The position numbers were made by a program, and so were the translations under genes. A stretch of 16,542 bases of DNA. It comes from Poriferisodalis sp964484385 (GTDB lineage Bacteria; Actinomycetota; Acidimicrobiia; Acidimicrobiales; Poriferisodalaceae). The notes below the pieces were generated by a model. It did not search any database. It was not told the DNA's origin and saw only the letters and a program-made list of their open reading frames with translations. Every line of letters starts with the position of its first letter. The stretch's first letter is position 1. Shown piece by piece: positions 1 to 6,491 of the stretch. The stretch spans positions 1-16,542 of the forward strand of contig CAZAFV010000060.1 in NCBI GenBank assembly GCA_964484385.1. Reading direction: 5' to 3'.

Positions 1-3000
1 CTGCATGAGGGCGGCGCGCAGGTCGCGTTCCAGTGGCGTCTGAGGGACCCCCTCGCCCGGGATTTCGAACGGAAGACCGTCCAGCCGCTCCCGGCCAACA
101 CGCGGGGCGGCCACAAAGAGGGCTCCAGAAGGATCGGCGCCGGCACCGTCGACAACGACCGGCTCAAGTGCGACGAGCCCACGACGAATAACAGAAACCG
201 GGGCGGCGAAGTCGGGAACCCCCTTCCCGGTCATTCCGATATCGACAGGGAGAACTTCTGCCCGTTCGACACGGCGTTCATCTACCCGCACACCATGGAC
301 CGCTGGCAGACGGTGAAGATCACCGCCGGCGAGGACGGGGACGCCTTCGACCACTTCACCCACATGATCTTCGACCCCGGCGTCGCAGTCTCCGGCCCGG
401 GGGCGCCGGGCTACGGTGAATGGGACGACGCTGATTTGGACTACCAGTCGGTGTGGGTGCCGGTGAAGATCGTGGACGACGACCAATGGGACCAGGACGT
501 GGCCATCTCGACCGACGGCGGGACCACCTGGACCACCATCGCCCAGGGCGGCCTGTCCGGCGCGTTCCCGGCGTCGCTGACGTCAGGGGCCGACCACACC
601 TTCATGATGCGGCTGGTCGACGTCGATCCGGCAGATGGCTCCATCAGATCCACTCCGGCCACCGGCAGGAAGCGCGTCTACATCGGCGCCGAGACGGACC
701 CGGTCCACCAGGTTCTGGTGCTCAGCTCGGCGGACGCCGCTGGCGATGCCAACACGGGCGCGGGCGAAGCGGATGTCTTCGGGATGGTGCTCAACCACGC
801 CAATCCGGTCACGATGACCATCCGGGTTCCCGAGGGGTTCTACGGGGACGTGAGGTTCAAAGTCGAGTCCCGGAAACTCTACGGCCGCACCGACACCGAG
901 GTGCAGAGAAGCGGCGGCGTCCGCGTGGGGCCGTTCTCCTTCTACCGGGAGATCGTCTCCTGCGTGGGCTGCCAGCGCAGCGCGGCGGCCGACGAGCCCT
1001 TGCCGCATCCGGTGGTCGGCGAAGTGGGCGACCTGACGGCCGCCAACCTGTCGGACAGCGGCATCCGCATCAGCTGGCCGCGGGTGATCGGGGCCGAGGG
1101 CTACCAGGTGCGCTACTGGTCCACCACGTCGCCCTTCCCGGGGGTGCCGGCGGAAGAGGCGTACTACGGCGCGGTCGTCCGCGAGACGTCCTACGACATC
1201 GAACACCTGGACCCGTCCACCGAGTACCGGGCGGTGGTCTACTACATCGACCACGGCGAGGTGCAGCTGAGCACGGCCAGTCCGGCGCTGCGCTTCACGA
1301 CGCTGGCAGCGGGCGCAGCGACGCAGGCCAACCCCGCGTCGCCGACGCTGGAGCGCGTGCCCAAGGCATCGGTGTCCGCCAACAGCCCGGTGATCGGCGA
1401 GGGCGAAGACGCGGTCTTCACGGTGACCCTGTCGCCGGCGCCGGCGGCCCCGACGCCGGTCAAGATCGCCGTGCGGGGCCATCACATCGGCGGGCTGGTC
1501 GTCGAAGCGGGCCAGCTGGGCGAGCGCACCGTCACGGTGCCCACCAGCGGCAGCGTCACGGTCACGGTCCCCACCTATGACGACAACAACCCCAACCCCA
1601 ACGCGCCGCTCTACGCGGACGTCGTCAGCAGCGACGGCTACAAGATCAGCCTGTTCGAGAGCCGGGCCATCGTGGTCATCGAGAACGACGACGCCCCCGT
1701 GCCGGTGACGACCATCGCCGTGAAGCGGGTAACCGGCGACACGGCCACCGTCATCTGGGCGCCGAAGGAGGGCGACACGTCGTACCAGGTGGGCTGGTAC
1801 TCCCTCGGCCGCAACCCGGAGCTGAACTGGGACACGACCACGGCCACCGAGTACCGGATCACCGGCCTCGAGCCCGAGTCGGCCTACCAGGTCGTCGTGA
1901 TCGGGCAGCGCGGCTCGTCCATTGGCGGCAGCTACAGCGTCAAGGTGACCACCCTGGCCTCCGGGCAATCCCAGGACTTCGGCGTCACCGTCGCGCAGCC
2001 GCCGACGGACCCGGAGGTGAGCGTCACCGCCGGAGGCGACGTGACCGAGGGCGGCGACGCCGTCTTCACCGTCACCGCCAGCCCGGCGCCGAAGGCGGAC
2101 CTGCGGGTCGCCGTGACGGTGTCGGCCAGCGGCGACTACGGAGCGGCCACCGGGCGCCGGGCGGTGACCATCCCCGCCGGCGGCAGCGCCACCCTGACGG
2201 TGTCCACCACCGACGACGGCGCCAGCGAGGCCGACGGCTCGGTGACGGCCACGGTGGACGCCGACCACGGGTACACCGTGTCCCCCACCAAAGGGGCGGC
2301 CACCATCAACGTGGCGGACAACGACGGGCCGGAGCTGAGCATCAGCGGCGGCAGCGGGATCACCGAGGGCGGCACAGCCTCCTTCACCATCACGGCGAAC
2401 CCGGCGCCTGCCAGTCCCATCACGGTCAACGTGGGCGTCTCGCAGAGCGGGGACTTCGGGCCCAGCGGCGCCGTCAAGGTCCAGGTCAGCGGCGCGACCA
2501 CGACGTACACCATCACCACCGCCGACGACAACGCCGACGAAACCGACGGATCAGTGACGGCCACGCTCAAAGACGGCACCGGCTACACCGTGTCCCCCAC
2601 CCACGGCGCGGCCACCGTCACCGTCGCCGACAACGACGATCCTCCGCCGGCAACGCCGGAGTTGAGCATCAGCGGCGGCAGCGGGATCACCGAGGGCGGC
2701 AGCGCGACGTACACCATCACGGCCAGCCCGGCCCCGACCAGCCCCATCACCGTCAAGGTGGGCGTCAGCGAGAACGGCAGCTTCGGCGCCAGCGGCGCGG
2801 CCACAATCACAGTGAGCGGCGCGACCACGACGTACACCATCACCACCGCCGACGACAACGCCGACGAAACCGACGGATCAGTGACGGCCACGCTCAAAGA
2901 CGGCACCGGCTACACCGTGTCCCCCACCCACGGCGCGGCCACCGTCACCGTCGCCGACAACGACGATCCTCCGCCGGCAACGCCGGAGTTGAGCATCAGC

Positions 3001-3669
3001 GGCGGCAGCGGGATCACCGAGGGCGGCAGCGCGACGTACACCATCACGGCCAGCCCGGCCCCGACCAGCCCCATCACCGTCAAGGTGGGCGTCAGCGAGA
3101 ACGGCAGCTTCGGCGCCAGCGGCGCGGCCACAATCACAGTGAGCGGCGCGACCACGACGTACACCATCACCACCGCCGACGACAACGCCGACGAAACCGA
3201 CGGATCAGTGACGGCCACGCTCAAAGACGGCACCGGCTACACCGTGTCCCCCACCCACGGCGCGGCCACCGTCACCGTCGCCGACAACGACGATCCGGCG
3301 CCTGTGGTTGAGATCGGCGTGTCCGTGGCGGACGCCTCGGCAACGGAGGGCGGATACCTGCACTTCACCGTGCGTCTATCCCAGGCGTCCACCGAGGAGA
3401 TCACCGTCACCTGGAACACCGCGACCGCATGGGATGAAGATGAGCGCGCTCACAAGGGGAACGACTACGAGTACCAGCAGGACAAGCTCGTGTTTGCGCC
3501 GGGAGTCACCGAGATGACCGGCAAGGTCTGGCTCGAAGCGGACGGCAAGGCCGAAAAGGATGAGCATTTCGTGGTGGAGGTGTTCCTCCCCGGAACGATA
3601 TGGCCGCCCGACGCTGTGGGAACCATGACCATCATCGATGGCGACAAGAACCCGGCGTGGCGCGGCTAG
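1..3669 (+). CDS. Large FN3/Calx-beta repeat protein, 5' end outside window
   Basis: The reading frame is open from base 1 to the stop at 3667-3669, so the gene starts upstream; the ATG at 295 is internal (visible residue 99 of 1222). Two FN3-like domains lie at about residues 337-436 and 567-655. They show the W/Y-rich core and the SYDIEHLDPSTEYRAVVYY-type strand pattern. Calx-beta-like units lie at about 455-565, 671-776, 778-886, 887-995, 996-1101 and 1102-1216. They carry the features TEGG near the start, an acidic DDNADETDGS stretch, and a VADNDD end. In Calx-beta domains such acidic loops bind calcium, so a calcium-stiffened extracellular adhesion or surface-fibre role is inferred. The first 330 visible residues match no domain I recognise and include a CVGC pair at 321-324. 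No C-terminal membrane anchor or sortase motif follows the last unit, so attachment, if any, must lie upstream or be non-covalent. No enzymatic motif is seen. Confidence 0.88.
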   Translation: MHEGGAQVAFQWRLRDPLARDFERKTVQPLPANTRGGHKEGSRRIGAGTVDNDRLKCDEPTTNNRNRGGEVGNPLPGHSDIDRENFCPFDTAFIYPHTMDRWQTVKITAGEDGDAFDHFTHMIFDPGVAVSGPGAPGYGEWDDADLDYQSVWVPVKIVDDDQWDQDVAISTDGGTTWTTIAQGGLSGAFPASLTSGADHTFMMRLVDVDPADGSIRSTPATGRKRVYIGAETDPVHQVLVLSSADAAGDANTGAGEADVFGMVLNHANPVTMTIRVPEGFYGDVRFKVESRKLYGRTDTEVQRSGGVRVGPFSFYREIVSCVGCQRSAAADEPLPHPVVGEVGDLTAANLSDSGIRISWPRVIGAEGYQVRYWSTTSPFPGVPAEEAYYGAVVRETSYDIEHLDPSTEYRAVVYYIDHGEVQLSTASPALRFTTLAAGAATQANPASPTLERVPKASVSANSPVIGEGEDAVFTVTLSPAPAAPTPVKIAVRGHHIGGLVVEAGQLGERTVTVPTSGSVTVTVPTYDDNNPNPNAPLYADVVSSDGYKISLFESRAIVVIENDDAPVPVTTIAVKRVTGDTATVIWAPKEGDTSYQVGWYSLGRNPELNWDTTTATEYRITGLEPESAYQVVVIGQRGSSIGGSYSVKVTTLASGQSQDFGVTVAQPPTDPEVSVTAGGDVTEGGDAVFTVTASPAPKADLRVAVTVSASGDYGAATGRRAVTIPAGGSATLTVSTTDDGASEADGSVTATVDADHGYTVSPTKGAATINVADNDGPELSISGGSGITEGGTASFTITANPAPASPITVNVGVSQSGDFGPSGAVKVQVSGATTTYTITTADDNADETDGSVTATLKDGTGYTVSPTHGAATVTVADNDDPPPATPELSISGGSGITEGGSATYTITASPAPTSPITVKVGVSENGSFGASGAATITVSGATTTYTITTADDNADETDGSVTATLKDGTGYTVSPTHGAATVTVADNDDPPPATPELSISGGSGITEGGSATYTITASPAPTSPITVKVGVSENGSFGASGAATITVSGATTTYTITTADDNADETDGSVTATLKDGTGYTVSPTHGAATVTVADNDDPAPVVEIGVSVADASATEGGYLHFTVRLSQASTEEITVTWNTATAWDEDERAHKGNDYEYQQDKLVFAPGVTEMTGKVWLEADGKAEKDEHFVVEVFLPGTIWPPDAVGTMTIIDGDKNPAWRG
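2488..3296 (+). repeat. Perfect 327-bp tandem repeat inside the Calx-beta region
   Basis: Bases 2488-2969 are, as far as I can check by eye, identical to bases 2815-3296. This gives about 2.5 copies of a 327-bp (109-codon) unit without a substitution. Identity breaks at 2487/2814 on the left and at 2970/3297 on the right. The period is a multiple of three, so copy-number change keeps the frame. The preceding unit (from 2332) has the same length and phase, but its first half has diverged. That order points to very recent unit duplication or gene conversion at the 3' end of the array. Confidence 0.93.
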
Positions 3670-3799
3670 CGAGACGCCAAAGGGGGACGGCGGCAATACC
3701 GTCGTCGCTGCTCGGTGCGGAGCGTTCCTTCCTGGACCAGCAGATGCAGATCTAGTGTCGCAAGCCCCCTCTCGCCGTCACGCCGCCTGACGGGGTGTC
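3670..3799. other. Gap before the exported-protein promoter, nothing clear
   Basis: This is the first part of the 183-base gap between the repeat protein and the next gene. The only structure seen is a weak 5-bp inverted pair (gacgg at 3686-3690 with ccgtc at 3699-3703) without a T-run, which is not convincing as a terminator. A frame with an ATG at 3715 runs through it into the next gene, but its Arg/Ser/Pro-rich translation does not look like protein. Confidence 0.4.
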
Positions 3800-3829
3800 T
3801 TGACAAGGCGCCCAATGGACCGCGAGAAT
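3800..3829 (+). promoter_or_regulatory. Candidate sigma70-type promoter of the exported protein
   Basis: TTGACA at 3800-3805 is a perfect -35 match. It is followed after 18 bases by GAGAAT at 3824-3829, which matches the -10 consensus at four of six positions. Transcription would start near 3836, which puts the G10 run in a very short 5' leader ahead of the ATG at 3853. This is a consensus match only. Confidence 0.4.
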
Positions 3830-3840
3830 TGACTCCGAGC

Positions 3841-3850
3841 GGGGGGGGGG
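3841..3850 (+). promoter_or_regulatory. G10 homopolymer at the ribosome-binding position
   Basis: Ten consecutive Gs end two bases before the ATG at 3853. A G-run can pair with the CCUCC anti-Shine-Dalgarno (one G-U wobble), and no other Shine-Dalgarno is visible, so it may serve as the ribosome-binding site. Long mononucleotide runs are prone to slippage; a change in length here would alter spacing and start strength rather than the coding frame. Sequencing error in such a run is also possible. Confidence 0.5.
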
Positions 3851-3852
3851 CA

Positions 3853-4701
3853 ATGTCTATCTCCGAAGGACTTGTATCGAAGAACTCATTTTCTGCCAAG
3901 GTGCACGTCACGCTGATAACGGCCATAGCCACAGTGGTGCTCATGGCGATGTTCGCCGCACCAGCCGAAGCACAGACCACTGCGAGCATTGTGCCGTACA
4001 GCGAACAGCCGTGCCCTACAGACGGCAGTACCCGCACGCGCACTGGATACTGCGGCCTTGCGGTCACGCTGTCGTCGGGCCAGCGCATCGTCATATCCGT
4101 GCTGCGTTCGGACGGGAATTGGTACGACATCAAGAGCACATCGTCGGGGACAGGTGAAGACAAGAGGTACACCGGGCACAAGGACACGCTGCACGACGGC
4201 GGCGAATGGCCGAGCATCCTGATCGCCGAGGTCTACGAGAGGGATGGTGCCGGCAGCCACGATGAGGAAGTGTGGCTGTGGCAGAGCAAGGGAAACCGCT
4301 ACGCAGGCACGGCAAATGCGTACAAGGCGGTACGTGTCCGGGTGCTCGACGGGACGACTGTGGTCGCTTCGCACACAGTGAATTCATGGAACCATGTGCG
4401 ACCTACGAGGACGTATCACGGCGTAACGATTGACGAGAACACACCCGGCAACCAGGCCCTCGTGTTCGTGCCGCAGACCGAACCGGCCGCACCGGAATCG
4501 ATCACGGCAGAGCAGTGGAAGGCAAAGCGCGGCCCTGAGCGCGTCGAGCGCCGCACTTCCGAGATTACGGCCGGCAACCCGGATGGCGTGGTGCTGCCGG
4601 CCGAGGAACTCGAGGCCATGGAGAAACTGGACGAGTTTGCGATGAACGGCATCTGCGTGGATGGCGACCGCATCTGGGACCCGATGGGAGGACGGTGCTA
4701 G
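3853..4701 (+). CDS. Unrecognised exported protein with signal peptide
   Basis: I do not recognise the family of this 282-residue protein. Its N-terminus is a good Sec signal peptide: a polar n-region with Lys10 and Lys16, a hydrophobic core at about 17-36, and an APAEA-Q type cleavage site after Ala40. The ATG at 3853 is chosen because it places this signal at the N-terminus. An in-frame ATG at 3715 would add 46 Arg/Ser/Pro-rich residues in front and read through the G-run. The mature chain is hydrophilic, with four cysteines in two close pairs (54 and 67; 268 and 282) that could form disulphides outside the cell. The middle section (about 75-195) reads as beta-strand-rich, with alternating residues such as VRVRVLDGTTVVASHTV. 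A charged stretch with AEELEAMEKLDEFA precedes the C-terminal Cys pair. No catalytic motif is evident. The gene follows another secreted-type protein on the same strand, but has its own promoter candidate. Confidence 0.75.
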   Translation: MSISEGLVSKNSFSAKVHVTLITAIATVVLMAMFAAPAEAQTTASIVPYSEQPCPTDGSTRTRTGYCGLAVTLSSGQRIVISVLRSDGNWYDIKSTSSGTGEDKRYTGHKDTLHDGGEWPSILIAEVYERDGAGSHDEEVWLWQSKGNRYAGTANAYKAVRVRVLDGTTVVASHTVNSWNHVRPTRTYHGVTIDENTPGNQALVFVPQTEPAAPESITAEQWKAKRGPERVERRTSEITAGNPDGVVLPAEELEAMEKLDEFAMNGICVDGDRIWDPMGGRC

Positions 4702-4782
4702 TCGTGACAGCGGCGACGGCGGTCGGCTGCTGTCCCGCCGGCCCTGTAGTTCCCTGAGCGAAGTCGGCGCACTCTCGCTGCT

Positions 4783-5712
4783 GTGCATCCGTTCAGATTC
4801 GGCGTCCAGTACGGCAAACCTGACAGTCCTGCCGCATTCCGGGAGATGGCGCGCAAGGTCGAAGACTTGGGGTATTCGTCGCTGTTCTGCCACGACCACT
4901 TCTGGGACAGCTGGTCGCCCATCGTGCATCCCGCCGTCGCGGCGGAGATCACCACGACGTTGCGGGTCGGGACGCTGGTGTACGCAGCCGATTACCGGCA
5001 CCCCGCTGTGCTGGCGAAGGACTTCGCCACGCTCGACCTGCTGGCAGAAGGCCGCACCGAGTTCGGCATCGGCGCCGGCTGGCTGACCGACGACTACGCG
5101 CAGGCGGGCATCCCGCTCGACCGGCCCGGCGTGCGCATAGATCGCATGATCGAAGCGCTGGAGGTCATCAAGGGGCTGTGGCGGGGCGAGCCCTTTGATT
5201 ACGAGGGCGAGCACTACCAGATCTCCGGCATGGTGGGCCGCCCGCTGCCCCACACGCCGGGCGGGCCGCCCGTCATCATCGGCGGCGGCGGCAAGCGGGT
5301 GCTGAGCGAAGCTGCCCGCCTCGCCGACATCATCAGCCTGAATCCCAATCTGCGGTCTGGCACCGTGGGCCCCGATGCCGCCCGCAGCTCGGTAGCGGAC
5401 AAGTTCGTCGAGCGCCGCCAGTGGATCGCCGATGCAGCCGGCGACCGCTTCGCCGACATCGAGATCCAGCTCAACACGTTCATGGCGTTGGTGTCCGACG
5501 ACGCCGACAGCGTGCTCGCGCAGTTCGCGCCCGGCTTCGGGCTGACGCCCCAGGAAGCCCGCGAGGTTCCCTTGGTGCTGGCCGGCACGGTCGACGACAT
5601 CTGCGAGCAGTTGCACCACCACCGCGAGACCTACGGCGCCAGCTACATCATCATCCACGACCCCGAGGTCGATGCGATGGCCCCGGTAGTGGCCCGGCTC
5701 GCCGACACCTGA
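4783..5712 (+). CDS. LLM-class, probably F420-dependent oxidoreductase
   Basis: This 309-residue protein has the bacterial luciferase-like TIM-barrel fold. FGVQYG lies near the start, followed by GYSSLFCHDHFWD, then ITTTLRVGTLVYAADYRHPAVLAKDFATLDLLAEGR. The GIGAGW motif is typical of actinobacterial F420-dependent family members. It is followed by RIDRMIEALEVIKGLW and by PVIIGGGGKRVL, a cofactor-phosphate type loop. Family knowledge says such enzymes transfer hydride between F420H2 (or sometimes FMNH2) and an organic substrate; the substrate cannot be read from sequence. It resembles the TIGR03621/MSMEG_2516-type subgroup from memory, unverified. The GTG at 4783 is used because conserved sequence begins at residue 3; no strong Shine-Dalgarno precedes it. 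The 81-base gap to the previous gene holds nothing clear. The protein is full length for the family and has no transmembrane segment, so it is cytoplasmic. Confidence 0.88.
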   Translation: MHPFRFGVQYGKPDSPAAFREMARKVEDLGYSSLFCHDHFWDSWSPIVHPAVAAEITTTLRVGTLVYAADYRHPAVLAKDFATLDLLAEGRTEFGIGAGWLTDDYAQAGIPLDRPGVRIDRMIEALEVIKGLWRGEPFDYEGEHYQISGMVGRPLPHTPGGPPVIIGGGGKRVLSEAARLADIISLNPNLRSGTVGPDAARSSVADKFVERRQWIADAAGDRFADIEIQLNTFMALVSDDADSVLAQFAPGFGLTPQEAREVPLVLAGTVDDICEQLHHHRETYGASYIIIHDPEVDAMAPVVARLADT

Positions 5713-5885
5713 GCGGCACGCTGGCACCCGGCGTGTCGCGACTGACGCGATTGCACTGCGACAATGAATCCATGACATCAACGCGGGAAGACTCAACGCC
5801 CGAAAATGATGGTGACGCGTCTCGCGGCGCGTGCGAGGCTCGGCGACGCGGCCATCGGCTGCCGTCTCTCCGCCCTGTTCGACAC

Positions 5886-5897
5886 AGGAGGCCTCCT
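5886..5897 (+). promoter_or_regulatory. Shine-Dalgarno within a perfect palindrome
   Basis: AGGAGG at 5886-5891 is a full-strength Shine-Dalgarno, six bases before the GTG at 5898. The next six bases are its exact reverse complement, so 5886-5897 is a perfect 12-bp palindrome ending at the start codon. With no loop it cannot fold as a simple hairpin, but it could pair between transcripts or bind a dimeric protein. It decides the start of the aspartic protease gene. Confidence 0.7.
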
Positions 5898-6275
5898 GTG
5901 GGCACCACGCACGTCACCGTCATCGTCAAGAACCCAGCAGCACGCGATCGCACCTGGCAAGGCGAATTCCTAGTGGACACCGGCGCCATCGATTCGCTGG
6001 TGCCGCGCCAGCACCTCGCAGCCATCGGCATCGAGCCGATCGGGTCTCGCACATATGAGATGGCGGACGGCCGTCGGCTGCAGTTCGACATCGGAGGAGT
6101 CGAACTCGAGGTCATGGGTGAATTGGTCATGGGCACCGTGGTGTTCGTCGACAACGACGTGGAGCCGTTGTTGGGCCTCACCGCGCTGGAGTCCGCCGGC
6201 ATCGAAGTCGACCCGCGCAACCAGCAGCTCAAACGCCTGTCCGCCGTACGACTCAAGGCGCTCGCTGCTCACTGA
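5898..6275 (+). CDS. Single-domain retropepsin-like (clan AA) aspartic protease
   Basis: This protein of 125 residues has the layout of one retropepsin lobe. It has a beta-strand start with GEFLVDTGAIDSLVP (catalytic Asp27 in DTGA, 27-30) and a flap region around YEMADGRR (53-60). Later, LLGLTALE (91-98) is the hydrophobic-hydrophobic-Gly element that ends the fold. Proteases of this type act as homodimers, each chain giving one Asp. The bacterial clan AA group that includes TIGR03698-like proteins is the nearest I can name. No signal peptide or membrane segment is visible, so it is probably cytoplasmic; its substrate is unknown. GTG 5898 is chosen for its perfect Shine-Dalgarno. The same frame runs up to an ATG at 5772, but those 42 residues are Arg-rich and look non-coding. 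It lies 185 bases after the oxidoreductase and 216 before the Fic gene, in the same direction. Confidence 0.82.
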   Translation: MGTTHVTVIVKNPAARDRTWQGEFLVDTGAIDSLVPRQHLAAIGIEPIGSRTYEMADGRRLQFDIGGVELEVMGELVMGTVVFVDNDVEPLLGLTALESAGIEVDPRNQQLKRLSAVRLKALAAH

Positions 6276-6391
6276 CCCACACGCGGGGGCTCACATCGCC
6301 TCGGGTCATTCGAGACACTGCCTTGGCGGTTTCTCCATGTCGCGCATCGCGGTGCTGCTCTCGGAGGAGTTCGACCGGCGGCTGGCGGCAT

Positions 6392-6429
6392 CCGAGATGT
6401 CGCTAGAATGCCGCATAGCGACAGTTCAG
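6392..6429. promoter_or_regulatory. Operator-like dyad 1 upstream of fic
   Basis: The left half-site CCGAGATGTCGCTA (6392-6405), a 10-base spacer, and the right half-site TAGCGACAGTTCAG (6416-6429) form an inverted repeat. The inner 8 bases, TGTCGCTA/TAGCGACA, are perfect complements. The same arrangement recurs exactly 51 bases downstream. Binding by a dimeric regulator is inferred; the Fic protein itself, which carries a winged-helix region, is the nearest candidate. Confidence 0.6.
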
Positions 6430-6442
6430 ATTATGCAATATC

Positions 6443-6480
6443 CTGAATTGTCGCTATCATCTGTTTGGGCGACAACTCAG
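6443..6480. promoter_or_regulatory. Operator-like dyad 2 upstream of fic
   Basis: The left half-site CTGAATTGTCGCTA (6443-6456), a 10-base spacer, and the right half-site GGGCGACAACTCAG (6467-6480) form an inverted repeat. It is built like dyad 1, and the two occupy equivalent positions with a 51-base offset. It covers the candidate -10 at 6455-6460 and touches the Shine-Dalgarno of fic, so occupancy would be expected to block transcription or initiation. Its left half is also the near-perfect complement of the right half of dyad 1: 15 pairs (one G-T) across a 13-base AT-rich loop, 6415-6457. Confidence 0.6.
6455..6460 (+). promoter_or_regulatory. Candidate -10 element of fic
   Basis: TATCAT matches TATAAT at five of six positions and fits the actinobacterial TAnnnT pattern. 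It lies in the only clearly AT-rich patch of the region (6425-6465). Transcription would start near 6467, 25 bases before the GTG at 6492. No good -35 is seen. Confidence 0.4.
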
Positions 6481-6483
6481 GAG
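6479..6483 (+). promoter_or_regulatory. Shine-Dalgarno deciding the fic start
   Basis: AGGAG lies eight bases before the GTG at 6492 and is the only good ribosome-binding site near the beginning of the frame. A TTG at 6465 opens the frame nine codons earlier but has no such site, so the GTG is preferred. The Shine-Dalgarno overlaps the end of dyad 2. Confidence 0.6.
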
Positions 6484-6491
6484 ATGCAGTT

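Noticed and set aside
583..2268. Long minus-strand frame of 561 codons
   Set aside because: The translation is dominated by Gly, Arg, Val, Asp and His from GC-rich antisense sequence; the plus strand has clear domains.
2332..3296. CRISPR or other short-repeat array
   Set aside because: The unit is 327 bp, fully coding and in frame, with no unique spacers.
2136..3419. Chain of minus-strand open frames, two of them identical (2583-2906 and 2910-3233)
   Set aside because: They mirror the tandem repeat of the plus-strand gene and show no protein-like pattern.
3715..3852. Upstream in-frame ATG that would lengthen the exported protein and place the G-run inside the gene
   Set aside because: The added 46 residues are Arg/Ser/Pro-rich and would bury a good signal peptide; ATG 3853 gives a normal exported N-terminus.
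4702..4740. Imperfect hairpin (gacagc/gctgtc) after the exported-protein gene
   Set aside because: The stem is only six pairs with a 17-base loop and no T-run, too weak to call a terminator.
4384..5796. Minus-strand frame of 470 codons opposite the oxidoreductase
   Set aside because: It is antisense to a clear LLM-class enzyme and has no recognisable motif.
5806..5972. Small plus-strand frame (MMVTRLAARARLG...) overlapping the protease start
   Set aside because: A leader peptide is conceivable, but there is no Shine-Dalgarno and its end runs through the protease in another frame.
6337..6430. Frame beginning MSRIAVLLSEEFDRRLAAS before the dyads
   Set aside because: The first 24 residues look faintly protein-like, perhaps a gene remnant, but the frame then runs through the dyads and into fic; too short to support.
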